Positions 25,646-33,732 of a stretch of DNA of 64,000 nucleotides are shown here, in pieces. Both the position numbers and the translations under genes were made by a program. Each line of letters begins with the position of its first letter. Positions within the stretch are counted from its first letter, which is position 1. The notes below the pieces were generated by a model that was given only the letters and a program-made list of their open reading frames with translations, did no database searches and had not been told where the DNA came from. Source of the DNA: Novosphingobium beihaiense (GTDB lineage Bacteria; Pseudomonadota; Alphaproteobacteria; Sphingomonadales; Sphingomonadaceae); assembly GCF_022832375.1 (NCBI RefSeq), contig NZ_JALHLG010000014.1, positions 62,001 through 126,000 on the forward strand, in the 5' to 3' direction.

Positions 25646-25736
25646 CCTTTCCTTGACCGCGCGGCTTCACAGAGTCGGTGTGCACACTTCACCCTGTTCA
25701 TCGCGGGACAAATCGGGCAAGGCGCGCTCATCCCCG

Positions 25737-25745
25737 ATATCCACA
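25737..25745 (+). promoter_or_regulatory. DnaA box candidate 4
   Basis: ATATCCACA, 8/9 with consensus, about 20 bases from the AT-rich tract, in the position expected for an unwinding-proximal box. Confidence 0.65.
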
Positions 25746-25765
25746 GGGCCAACAGACTCCATCAA

Positions 25766-25797
25766 TCCTTTATAAAATTTCTATTATTTTTTTGATC
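25766..25797. other. AT-rich DNA unwinding element candidate
   Basis: Run of nearly pure A/T (CCTTTATAAAATTTC then TATTATTTTTTTG) in otherwise high-GC DNA, immediately beside the box at 25737 and 15 bases before hemE. It may also supply the hemE -10 region. Confidence 0.6.
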
Positions 25798-25811
25798 GGA
25801 CCGGAAACGCG

Positions 25812-26837
25812 ATGCCAGGCCTCCTTCTGAACACGCTGCGTGGCGAAAATACGAGCAAGCGCCCGATCTGGCTCATGCGCCAGGCTGGACGCTATCTGCC
25901 GGAGTACCGGGCACTCAGAGCCGAGAAAGGCGGGTTCCTTGCGCTTGTCTACGATACGGACGCTGCTGCCGAGGTTACCTTGCAGCCAGTGCGCCGTTTC
26001 GGCTTCGACGGGGCCATCCTGTTTTCCGATATCCTGATCGTGCCTTATGCCATGGGGCAGGATCTGCAGTTCCTGGCGGGCGAGGGGCCGAAGCTCACGC
26101 CCAGACTGGTCGATCATGCGCTGGACGGGCTCGCTGCTGTGCCCGAACGGCTTTCTCCGATCTACGAAACCGTCCGGAAAGTGCGGGCTTCGCTGGCTGT
26201 GGATAAAACCATGCTCGGTTTCGCCGGGTCTCCGTGGACCGTTGCGACCTACATGGTGGCGGGCGAGGGCAGCCGCGATCAGCATGAGACCCGGGCCATG
26301 GCTTACCGCGATCCGCAGGCCTTCGGGGCCATCATCGAAAGCGTGGTTTCGGTCACTGTGGATTATCTCTCGGGCCAGATCGAGGCAGGGGCCGAAGCCG
26401 TGCAGCTTTTCGATTCCTGGGCCGGCAGCCTTGCTCCGGCGCAGTTCGAAAAGTGGGTGATCGCGCCCAATGCGGCGATCGTGTCCGCGCTGAAGGCGCG
26501 CCACCCGGATATCCCGGTGATCGGTTTCCCCAAGGGTTCGGGCGAGAAACTGGCGGCTTATGCCCGCGAAACGGGTGTGGATGCGGTGGGTGTGGACGAA
26601 ACCGTCGATCCGTTCTGGGCGGCAGGGGCCTTGCCGGAAGGAATGCCGGTGCAGGGCAATCTCGATCCGCTGCTGCTGCTGTCGGGCGGAGATGATCTGG
26701 AGGAACAGGCACGGCGCGTGCTTGATGCCTTTGCCGGGCGTCCCCACGTGTTCAACCTGGGCCACGGCATCGGCCAGCACACGCCGATTGAAAATGTCGA
26801 GCGTCTTCTGGCAACGGTGCGGGGCTGGAACCGCTGA
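25812..26837 (+). CDS. hemE: Uroporphyrinogen decarboxylase
   Basis: 341 residues. Converts uroporphyrinogen III to coproporphyrinogen III in haem synthesis. Signature RPIWLMRQAGRYLPEYR near residue 20, catalytic Asp in FSDILIVPYAMG, the GFAGSPWTVATYMV segment and FNLGHGI near the C-terminus are intact. The ribosome site is weak. The start lies 15 bases from the AT-rich origin tract, so transcription of hemE begins inside or beside oriC, as in Caulobacter. Confidence 0.97.
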   Translation: MPGLLLNTLRGENTSKRPIWLMRQAGRYLPEYRALRAEKGGFLALVYDTDAAAEVTLQPVRRFGFDGAILFSDILIVPYAMGQDLQFLAGEGPKLTPRLVDHALDGLAAVPERLSPIYETVRKVRASLAVDKTMLGFAGSPWTVATYMVAGEGSRDQHETRAMAYRDPQAFGAIIESVVSVTVDYLSGQIEAGAEAVQLFDSWAGSLAPAQFEKWVIAPNAAIVSALKARHPDIPVIGFPKGSGEKLAAYARETGVDAVGVDETVDPFWAAGALPEGMPVQGNLDPLLLLSGGDDLEEQARRVLDAFAGRPHVFNLGHGIGQHTPIENVERLLATVRGWNR

Positions 26838-26918
26838 ATCGAACCGAACATCGAACCAAACGTATCGAACGAAACAGGGACTGACCGGCGCCGGGGCAGG
26901 CGCTAACTGGGTGACCTC

Positions 26919-27362
26919 ATGGAGCAGATCTTGCAGACGACCTATCTCTGGCTGAAGGCCGGGCACATCATCTTCGTGATCTTCTGGATGGCGGGCCTGT
27001 TCATGCTGCCGCGCTATTTCGTCTATCACCAGGAAGCCGAGCCCGGTTCGGCTGAGGAGGCGCGCTGGATCGATCGCGAGGCGAAGCTGCGCAGGATCAT
27101 TCTTACCCCTTCGATGATCATGGTCTGGGTCTTCGGCGTAGCGCTGGCAACGGGCATGCACTTCTGGAGTGCGCCCTGGCTGCATGCCAAGCTGCTGTTC
27201 GTCCTCGGGCTGACCGGCTATCACGGCTGGCTGGTCGGCTACGGCAAGAAACTGGCCAAAGGCCAACGCCCTCTCACCGGCACGAAGCTGCGGATGCTCA
27301 ACGAGATTCCCGGGCTTGCGGCCGCGGTGATCGTGGTTCTCGTCGTCGTCAAACCGTTCTGA
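26919..27362 (+). CDS. hemJ: Protoporphyrinogen IX oxidase HemJ
   Basis: 147 residues, four membrane helices. HemJ-type (UPF0093) oxidase for the penultimate haem step, using a bound haem. The conserved His of KAGHIIFVIFWMAGLFMLPR and the following RYFVYH, plus the KLRMLNEIP segment, fit the family. Next to hemE, so both likely belong to a haem operon. Confidence 0.9.
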   Translation: MEQILQTTYLWLKAGHIIFVIFWMAGLFMLPRYFVYHQEAEPGSAEEARWIDREAKLRRIILTPSMIMVWVFGVALATGMHFWSAPWLHAKLLFVLGLTGYHGWLVGYGKKLAKGQRPLTGTKLRMLNEIPGLAAAVIVVLVVVKPF

Positions 27363-27374
27363 GGCATTGCTTCG

Positions 27375-27758
27375 ATGATGGCTCTTCTTGCTGCTGCTGC
27401 GCTTACTTCGGTGGATCCTGTTATGGAACAGGATCTTCGCTGCATCGGTGTGTTCGCCTTTGCGGCATCGCGCGGCGACAAGATGGGCCCGAGTGAGAAA
27501 GCGGGCGTTAGCGCGGGGATCATGTTCTACCTCGGCCGGATCGAAGGGCGGGACCCTGAATTCCCGTTGACGGAGAGTATGATCCGGATCGTGCATTCTC
27601 CAGGCTATCTGGAAAGTATGCCCTCCGAAGCCAAACGCTGCGATGCCGAACTCGCTGCCAGGAGCAGGACGCTCAACGATCTTGGCAGATCCATAGACAA
27701 GACGGAAAAGGACACCGGCGGGGATACGGGCGAGGACGGCGCATCCGGCACCCCGTGA
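27375..27758 (+). CDS. Small exported protein, function unknown
   Basis: 127 residues. A short signal-like N-terminus (MMALLAAAALTSVDP), two cysteines (LRCIGV and KRCDAE), a helical body and a charged, disordered tail (EKDTGGDTGEDGASGTP). It starts 12 bases after hemJ, suggesting co-transcription. No family recognised; homologues in related genomes would be needed to call it more firmly. Confidence 0.6.
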   Translation: MMALLAAAALTSVDPVMEQDLRCIGVFAFAASRGDKMGPSEKAGVSAGIMFYLGRIEGRDPEFPLTESMIRIVHSPGYLESMPSEAKRCDAELAARSRTLNDLGRSIDKTEKDTGGDTGEDGASGTP

Positions 27759-27800
27759 CTCGATCCGGCGCGCGTTGTGTGCGTTCCGGCAGATGATCCG

Positions 27801-27829
27801 TTGACCATGACGCGCTCAGCGCTTATTTG
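27801..27829 (+). promoter_or_regulatory. Candidate rho promoter
   Basis: TTGACC (27801-27806), 17-base spacer, TATTTG (27824-27829), 110 bases before rho, leaving a leader in which Rho autoregulation by attenuation would be expected. Confidence 0.45.
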
Positions 27830-27938
27830 ACGGGCGTTCCGGCAACGGGGCGCGAGCCCTTTCGCACACCCGGATCTGCTTTCCCCAAGCCCATCGATCC
27901 GCCGGCCGACACCACTTTTCCATTCGGAATCCAAAAAA

Positions 27939-29195
27939 ATGCACCTGAAAGAACTCAAAAGAAAAAACGCGGCCGAACTGGTCGAAATGGCAGAGGAAAT
28001 GGGCGTCGAGGGCGCCTCCACGATGCGCCGTCAGGATCTGATGTTCGGCATCCTCAAGGAAGTGGCCGAGGACGGTGAGGAAATCATCGGCCAGGGCACG
28101 ATCGAGGTACTGCCCGACGGATTCGGTTTCCTGCGCAGCCCGGAGGCGAACTACCTCGCCGGGCCCGACGATATCTACGTCTCGCCCAACCAGGTCCGCA
28201 AATGGGGCCTGCGCACAGGCGACACGGTGGAGGGCGAAATCCGCGCGCCGAAGGACGGTGAGCGCTACTTTGCCATCACCAAGCTCATGAGCATCAATTT
28301 CGACGATCCCGACGTGGTCCGCCACCGCGTCAACTTCGACAACCTGACGCCGCTCTATCCCGATCAGCGCCTCAAGCTCGACAGCCTCGATCCCACGGTC
28401 AAGGACAAGTCGGCCCGCGTGATCGATCTCATCAGCCCGCAGGGCAAGGGCCAGCGCGCGCTGATCGTCGCGCCGCCGCGTACCGGTAAGACGGTGCTGC
28501 TGCAGAACATGGCCAAGGCCATTACCGACAATCATCCGGAAGTCTTCCTGCTGGTGCTGCTCGTCGACGAGCGCCCTGAGGAAGTCACCGATATGCAGCG
28601 TTCGGTGAAGGGCGAGGTCATCTCCTCGACGTTCGACGAACCGGCGCAGCGCCACGTTCAGGTCGCCGAAATGGTGATCGAGAAGGCCAAGCGTCTTGTC
28701 GAGCACAAGCGCGACGTGGTGATCCTGCTGGACTCGATCACGCGTCTCGGCCGTGCCTACAACACCGTGGTGCCCAGTTCGGGCAAGGTGCTGACCGGTG
28801 GTGTCGACGCCAACGCCCTGCAGCGCCCGAAGCGCTTCTTCGGCGCTGCGCGTAATATCGAGGAAGGCGGTTCGCTCTCGATCATTGCCACCGCGCTGAT
28901 CGATACCGGCAGCCGCATGGACGAAGTGATCTTCGAAGAGTTCAAGGGCACCGGCAACTCGGAAATCGTGCTCGACCGCAAGGTGGCGGACAAGCGCATC
29001 TTCCCGGCGCTCGATGTCGGCAAGTCCGGCACCCGCAAGGAAGAGCTGCTGGTTCCCAAGGATCAGCTCTCCAAGATGTGGGTCCTGCGCCGTATCCTGA
29101 TGCAGATGGGCACGGTCGATGCCATGGAATTCCTGCTCGACAAGATGAAGGATTCCAAGACCAACGAAGATTTCTTCGCGACGATGAACCAGTAA
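27939..29195 (+). CDS. rho: Transcription termination factor Rho
   Basis: 418 residues, standard length. Order: Rho_N helical domain (1-45), cold-shock-like RNA-binding domain (about 50-118; [12 protein letters not shown]), and the hexameric ATPase with Walker [16 protein letters not shown], Walker [17 protein letters not shown], and the secondary RNA-binding [24 protein letters not shown]-loop region. ATG follows an A-run; weak Shine-Dalgarno CGGAA. rho near hemE/oriC is typical for alphaproteobacteria. Confidence 0.98.
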   Translation: MHLKELKRKNAAELVEMAEEMGVEGASTMRRQDLMFGILKEVAEDGEEIIGQGTIEVLPDGFGFLRSPEANYLAGPDDIYVSPNQVRKWGLRTGDTVEGEIRAPKDGERYFAITKLMSINFDDPDVVRHRVNFDNLTPLYPDQRLKLDSLDPTVKDKSARVIDLISPQGKGQRALIVAPPRTGKTVLLQNMAKAITDNHPEVFLLVLLVDERPEEVTDMQRSVKGEVISSTFDEPAQRHVQVAEMVIEKAKRLVEHKRDVVILLDSITRLGRAYNTVVPSSGKVLTGGVDANALQRPKRFFGAARNIEEGGSLSIIATALIDTGSRMDEVIFEEFKGTGNSEIVLDRKVADKRIFPALDVGKSGTRKEELLVPKDQLSKMWVLRRILMQMGTVDAMEFLLDKMKDSKTNEDFFATMNQ

Positions 29196-29210
29196 GCGGG
29201 GTATTTCGGT

Positions 29211-29924
29211 TTGATCACCCTTGGAATGCTAGCTGTCGCGGCCTCTCTGGGTGGTCCGGCCGAAATTCTTCAGCATATCGCCGCCGATTTCTCGAACATC
29301 ACGCAGCCGGCGGCGCTGGCCGCTTTCGGGCAAGTGCTGATGATCGACCTGCTGCTCGCCGGGGACAATGCGATTGTCGTCGGCGCGCTGGCGGCGGGTC
29401 TGCCTGCGGCGGACCGCAAGAAGGTGATCCTGATCGGTATCGGCGCCGCGCTGGTGCTGCGTATCGTTTTTGCCCTCACGGTGACCTGGCTTCTGGGCAT
29501 TGTCGGGCTGATTTTTGCGGGCGGGCTTCTGCTCTTGTGGGTGGCCTGGAAATTCTGGCGCGAACTGCATCATGGCGGTGAAAGCGCAGGATCGCCGGAG
29601 ATCGAAGGCGACGAGGAAAGCGGCCTGCGCTCGGCGAAGAGCTTTGCAGGGGCCGCCTGGGCCGTCGCCGTCGCCGACGTGTCGATGAGTCTGGACAACG
29701 TGCTCGCCGTGGCCGGCGCCGCGCGGGAGCATCCCGGGATTCTGATCGTCGGTTTGCTGCTGTCGGTGGTGCTGATGGGCGTGGCGGCGAATTTTATCGC
29801 CAAATACATCGAGCGCTATCGCTGGATCGCCTATCTGGGCCTGGCGGTGATCCTCTATGTCGCGGTCAAGATGATCTACGAGGGTTGGATCGACCCGCAG
29901 CTTGGCCTTTCGACGCTATTTTGA
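29211..29924 (+). CDS. TerC/YjbE-family integral membrane protein
   Basis: 237 residues, about seven membrane helices in two homologous halves, each carrying the acidic transport motif: LLAGDNAIVVG (about 48-58) and SLDNVLAVAG (about 161-170). The YjbE branch is linked to manganese or other metal export. Start is TTG 29211, or ATG 29226 five codons later; neither has a strong ribosome site. Sits 15 bases after rho. Confidence 0.87.
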   Translation: MITLGMLAVAASLGGPAEILQHIAADFSNITQPAALAAFGQVLMIDLLLAGDNAIVVGALAAGLPAADRKKVILIGIGAALVLRIVFALTVTWLLGIVGLIFAGGLLLLWVAWKFWRELHHGGESAGSPEIEGDEESGLRSAKSFAGAAWAVAVADVSMSLDNVLAVAGAAREHPGILIVGLLLSVVLMGVAANFIAKYIERYRWIAYLGLAVILYVAVKMIYEGWIDPQLGLSTLF

Positions 29925-29939
29925 GGTCTGAACGATAAG

Positions 29940-29970
29940 AAGGCCGGAGAGTTCGTGCTCTCCGGCCTTT
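29940..29970. terminator. Bidirectional terminator
   Basis: 12-bp perfect stem AAGGCCGGAGAG with CTCTCCGGCCTT, loop TTCGTG, flanked by A and T runs, between convergent genes. Confidence 0.88.
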
Positions 29971-29974
29971 CCCG

Positions 29975-30661
29975 TTACTTCACCGGTTGCAGCTTCGTGG
30001 TCTTCACGCGCTTGTCCGGCACGATCTTGGTGCGTTTTGGAATGACGCGCCGGGCGGGCCTGGGGCGTGCGGGAACGTCTTCGTAGACGTATTCCACCGT
30101 CTCCGTGCAATGGGGCTGGGCGGCCGGAACCATCATCACCGGGACCATCATGACGGGCTGGGCCATGCAGCAGCCCTGCGCGGGATAATAGCCCTGCGGA
30201 TATCCGTAGCCTTGATAGCCATAGCCGCCGCCGTAACCAGGATACATGCCGCCATGAGTGTAGCGGGCATAGTAATCGTCGAGATAGGCTTCGCATTCGT
30301 CGCGGTTGCGGCCTGCGTCCTCCGCCTTGTCGATCGCTGCGCCGGCCACCGCGCCAACGGCAGCCCCGGCCAGGGTTCCCACTGTGCGGTGATGCTTGCC
30401 GGCAATGCGGTTGCCGGCGGCAGCACCCACCAGACCGCCAATGGCCGCGCCGCCCACGCCGGAATCGCGCTGCGCCACCCGGCCGCGGCAATCGGCGAGC
30501 CAGGCATCGCGGGCGGCCGGATCGAAGCCGCCGTAGCGGGGGCCACCGGGATAAGCGGGCGGAGCTGTGCGCGGATCGGGCAGCGGCGGACCGTCCTGCG
30601 CAAGCGCGGGACTGGCAAGGAGAGTCAGCGCTGCCACGGCAGCCGGGAAATAGAGACGCAT
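29975..30661 (-). CDS. Exported glycine-zipper protein with Gly/Tyr-rich region
   Basis: 228 residues. Signal peptide ends at SPALAQ. A glycine-zipper 2TM-like segment (GVGGAAIGGLVGAAAGN..., about 67-107) resembles the Rickettsia 17-kDa antigen family. It is followed by a low-complexity Gly/Tyr/Pro stretch (about 135-165), a CC pair with a Met/Val-rich patch, and a basic tail (RRVIPKRTKIVPDKRVKTTKL). Probably envelope-associated; no lipobox. Function unknown. Confidence 0.8.
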   Translation of the reverse strand: MRLYFPAAVAALTLLASPALAQDGPPLPDPRTAPPAYPGGPRYGGFDPAARDAWLADCRGRVAQRDSGVGGAAIGGLVGAAAGNRIAGKHHRTVGTLAGAAVGAVAGAAIDKAEDAGRNRDECEAYLDDYYARYTHGGMYPGYGGGYGYQGYGYPQGYYPAQGCCMAQPVMMVPVMMVPAAQPHCTETVEYVYEDVPARPRPARRVIPKRTKIVPDKRVKTTKLQPVK

Positions 30662-30792
30662 CGGGAATTCCCTTTCGCGATAACCGGGCAGTTGTACCCG
30701 TTAGTTAACGTGAAATTTAACATTGGAACCCGCACAAAACCAAGCGTCTTGCCGTTTTGCCTGAACCCGTGTCCCGAATCGGCGCAGTTCCG

Positions 30793-31275
30793 TCAGATCG
30801 AAAGCGCGGCAACCTGCGCGACAAGCGCCATGCCCCTGGCGTCCTCATCGTCGAACCGGCCCGGGGTGGGGCTGTCGAGATCGATGACCGCGATTACCCG
30901 GCCTTCCACTACAACCGGCACGACCAGTTCCGAACGGCTGTCCGCATCGCAGGCGATATGGCCGGGAAAGGCATGGACATCGGGCACGGCCTGCGTGGTT
31001 CCCAGCGCGGCTGCGGTTCCGCATACGCCCACGCCGAAGGGAATACGGATGCAAGCGGGTTTGCCGATAAACGGGCCCAGCACCAGTTCGTCCCCGATCA
31101 CGCGGTAGAATCCGGCCCAGTTGAGATCCGGCACGAATTGCCAGATCGCCGCGGCCAGGTTCGCCATGTTGGCCACCGGGTCGGGCTCACCTTCCACCAG
31201 TGCGTTCGCGGCGCGGGCAAGGGCGCTGTAGAGTTCGGGCTTTTCGAGGTCGTGTTGGGGGGCAAAGTCGTACAT
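30793..31275 (-). CDS. Free methionine-(R)-sulfoxide reductase (GAF domain)
   Basis: 160 residues. Single GAF domain of the fRMsr type, reducing free Met-R-sulfoxide. The catalytic/resolving cysteines are in PACIRIPFGVGVCGTAA and HIACDADSRSELVVP, and the latter motif with IDLDSPTPGRFDDED defines the family. Cytoplasmic, monocistronic. Confidence 0.9.
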   Translation of the reverse strand: MYDFAPQHDLEKPELYSALARAANALVEGEPDPVANMANLAAAIWQFVPDLNWAGFYRVIGDELVLGPFIGKPACIRIPFGVGVCGTAAALGTTQAVPDVHAFPGHIACDADSRSELVVPVVVEGRVIAVIDLDSPTPGRFDDEDARGMALVAQVAALSI

Positions 31276-31336
31276 GGGCAGCGCGTTAGCGCAACTCGCG
31301 GTTGCCGCCTAGGCGCCGCGGGCCTATTCCGTGTCC

Positions 31337-32821
31337 ATGCGTTCGATCCTCAAGAAGGCCGCCCTGGTCCTGCTCGTCCTTGTCCTTGCATTCGCAGGGG
31401 TAATTGCCTGGAGCCAGTATTCCAACAGTTCCGACCTGCCGAGCGATGCCACGGCGGGCAAGGACCCGAAACTGGTGGAGCCCGATCCGCAGTGGATTCC
31501 CAGCGTCAGGCTGGTGAAACCGGTGGGCTGGTCCAAGGGTGAAAAGCCCAAGGGGGCCGACGGGCTGGCCGTGACTCCCTTCGCCGAAGGTCTGGATCAT
31601 CCGCGCACGATGCTGACCTTGCCCAATGGCGATGTCCTTGTGGCCGAAACCAATGCGCCCGCCGGAAACAAGCCTAAGGGCCTTACAGGCATGCTGATGG
31701 GCTGGGCGATGGATAAAGTGGGCGCAGGAGAGCCCTCGCCCGACAAGATCGTGCTGCTGCGCGATTCGAATGGAGACGGTACGGCGGACCAGAAGTTCGA
31801 TTTCCGCACCAAGGACATGCACTCGCCTTCGGGCATGGCCTATCGTGACGGCACGCTCTACATCGCGAATGACAACGCCATTCTGGAATTTGCCTTCACG
31901 CCGGGCGCGCGGAAGCTGGAAGGTTCGCCCAAGAAGCTGATGGACCTGTGGCCTGGCGGCAATCACTGGATGCGCAACCTGCTGCTCAGCCAGGACGGCA
32001 AGCATCTCTACGTCGCGGTCGGTTCGGCCACCAACATTGCCGATAACGGCATGGCGGAAGAGGCCGGGCGCGCCTCGATCTGGGAAGTCGATACCGATAC
32101 CGGCAAGCGCCGCCAGTTCGCTGCCGGGATGCGCAATCCCAATGGGCTCGACTGGAATCCGGAAACGGGGGAGATGTGGGCCACGGTGCAGGAGCGCGAC
32201 ATGCTCGGCCCGGACCTGGTGCCGGACTATTTCACCAATGTCCCGGTCGGCGTGCAGTACGGCTGGCCCTGGGTCTACTGGAAGAACACGTTCGATGACC
32301 GTGTCCAGTGGCCGATGCAGACCTACATGATCGAATATACCCGCAAGCCCGAATACGCGATGGGTGCGCATACCGCCGTGCTGGGCATGACCTTCGACAA
32401 GGGCGGCACACGGCTGGGCAAGGCCTTCCGGAACGGTGCGTTCATTGCCCGCCACGGATCATGGAACCGCCGCCCGCCGGTGGGCTATGACGTGGTCTTC
32501 GTGCCTTTCGATGCCAACGGCAATCCCAAGGACGTGAAGCCGCAGCCGGTACTGACCGGGTTCCTGATGGACGGCGGCAAGACTCATGGCCGGCCGACCT
32601 GGGTGGCCTGGGACAAGACGGGCGCGTTGCTGGTCAGCGACGATACCGCCGGGATCATCTGGCGTGTCGAAAAGCCCGGCGCTGAACCTTCGCCCGAAAT
32701 CAAGCCGGTCGAGACCGAGCACATGAAGCCGCTCAAGGAACTCAAGGACCCGACCCTGCCCAATTCGGGCGGTGAACTGGAAGCGGGCTTCAAGGCCGGT
32801 CCCGATACGCTGCTGCCCTGA
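31337..32821 (+). CDS. PQQ-type sugar (sorbosone) dehydrogenase-like protein
   Basis: About 494 residues. An N-terminal hydrophobic anchor (residues 6-24) places the beta-propeller outside the membrane. Propeller motifs include GLDHPRTMLTLPNGDVLVAE, MRNLLLSQDGKHLYVAVGS, NPNGLDWNPETGEMW and HGSWNRRPPVGYDVVF, typical of L-sorbosone dehydrogenase and soluble glucose dehydrogenase relatives. ATG 31337 is preferred; GTG 31331 is also possible. Actual substrate and PQQ use are inferred from family only. Confidence 0.85.
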   Translation: MRSILKKAALVLLVLVLAFAGVIAWSQYSNSSDLPSDATAGKDPKLVEPDPQWIPSVRLVKPVGWSKGEKPKGADGLAVTPFAEGLDHPRTMLTLPNGDVLVAETNAPAGNKPKGLTGMLMGWAMDKVGAGEPSPDKIVLLRDSNGDGTADQKFDFRTKDMHSPSGMAYRDGTLYIANDNAILEFAFTPGARKLEGSPKKLMDLWPGGNHWMRNLLLSQDGKHLYVAVGSATNIADNGMAEEAGRASIWEVDTDTGKRRQFAAGMRNPNGLDWNPETGEMWATVQERDMLGPDLVPDYFTNVPVGVQYGWPWVYWKNTFDDRVQWPMQTYMIEYTRKPEYAMGAHTAVLGMTFDKGGTRLGKAFRNGAFIARHGSWNRRPPVGYDVVFVPFDANGNPKDVKPQPVLTGFLMDGGKTHGRPTWVAWDKTGALLVSDDTAGIIWRVEKPGAEPSPEIKPVETEHMKPLKELKDPTLPNSGGELEAGFKAGPDTLLP

Positions 32822-32843
32822 GGAAAAGGGCAGGGGCAGGCAG

Positions 32844-33680
32844 TCAGATGACCTTGCCTGCGCGCCCGGCCAATTCGTTGACATATTGCCACGCCACGCG
32901 TCCGGACCGGGCACCGCGGCGGCGGGACCATTCGAGGGCGTCGTTCTGTTCCCAGGTCAGGCCAAATTCGCGGGCATAGCCTTCGATAATGGCCAGATAG
33001 GCGTCCTGATCGCAGTTGTGGAATCCGATCGACAGGCCGAAGCGGTCGGCCAGCGCCAGGCGGTCGTCGACGACATCGCGCGGATTGATCGGATCATTCT
33101 GTTCGGACATCGAACGGGCCACGATCGCCCGGCGGTTGGATGTCACGGCCAGACGCACATTGGCGGGCCGCGCCTCGACGCCGCCTTCCAGCCAGGAGCG
33201 CAGCAGGCGCGGGCCAGAGCCGTCGTCTTCCTCGAAGCCGAGATCGTCGATAAAGACAAGGAAGCGGCGGTTTATTCCGCCGAGTGTCGCGAACAGCGCC
33301 GTCACTCCTGAAAGCGCTTCCTGCGCGACCTGAACAAGCGCAATGCCGCCGGGATGTGCCTGCTGCGCCGCGCGGATCGCTGCGCGCAGGACGGCGGACT
33401 TGCCCATGCCGCGCGATCCCCACAGGAGCATGTCATGCGCGGCATGGCCTGCGGCAAGGCGCTCGACATTGCTGACCACGCGCGCCTTCTGGGTATCGAT
33501 CCCGCGCAGCAGATCGAGCGCCGGGGCATCGAGCCGTTCGACGGCCCGCGCCGCGCTGCCGGTCCAGACATAGGCCGGATGCGCCAGCCAGTCGCACGCA
33601 GGCGCGGGCGGCGGTGCAAGCCGGTCGAGCGCATCGGCGATGCGGGTGAGGAGCATGCTGTGATCAGGCTGGGAAGACAT
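32844..33680 (-). CDS. DUF815 AAA-type ATPase
   Basis: 278 residues. Walker A LLWGSRGMGKSAVLRA and Walker B RFLVFIDDLGFEEDDGSG, with the sensor segment LAVTSNRRAIVARSM and DPINPRDVVDDRLALADRFGL, define DUF815. ATG 33680 (MSSQPDHSM) is chosen; the frame continues 18 arginine-rich codons further. Divergent from tsaC. Physiological role unknown. Confidence 0.88.
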   Translation of the reverse strand: MSSQPDHSMLLTRIADALDRLAPPPAPACDWLAHPAYVWTGSAARAVERLDAPALDLLRGIDTQKARVVSNVERLAAGHAAHDMLLWGSRGMGKSAVLRAAIRAAQQAHPGGIALVQVAQEALSGVTALFATLGGINRRFLVFIDDLGFEEDDGSGPRLLRSWLEGGVEARPANVRLAVTSNRRAIVARSMSEQNDPINPRDVVDDRLALADRFGLSIGFHNCDQDAYLAIIEGYAREFGLTWEQNDALEWSRRRGARSGRVAWQYVNELAGRAGKVI

Positions 33681-33732
33681 CGTTTGCGTGCTTTTCCTTG
33701 GCATTCGTCGCGCGCGGCTATAGCGGCGGGGC

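Larger units (their letters stand above)
25484..25811. other. oriC: Putative chromosomal origin of replication oriC
   Basis: This 328-base non-coding gap between the PSRP gene and hemE has several DnaA-box-like 9-mers in both orientations, three GANTC sites (25580, 25672, 25755) and a strongly AT-rich tract next to hemE (25766-25797). Established knowledge: Caulobacter and related alphaproteobacterial origins lie beside hemE. Genes on both sides point away, matching bidirectional replication. Assignment rests on composition, motifs and synteny, not on measurement. Confidence 0.82.

Noticed and set aside
25770..27596. 608-codon open frame on the minus strand opposite hemE and hemJ
   Set aside because: It is the mirror of well-conserved genes; GC-rich codon bias leaves antisense frames open. 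Its translation is His/Arg/Pro-rich with no family motifs.
30700..30725. TTAAC-type pair upstream of the glycine-zipper gene resembling a CtrA site
   Set aside because: The TTAA half-sites are separated by 8 bases rather than 7, so it does not meet the usual consensus.
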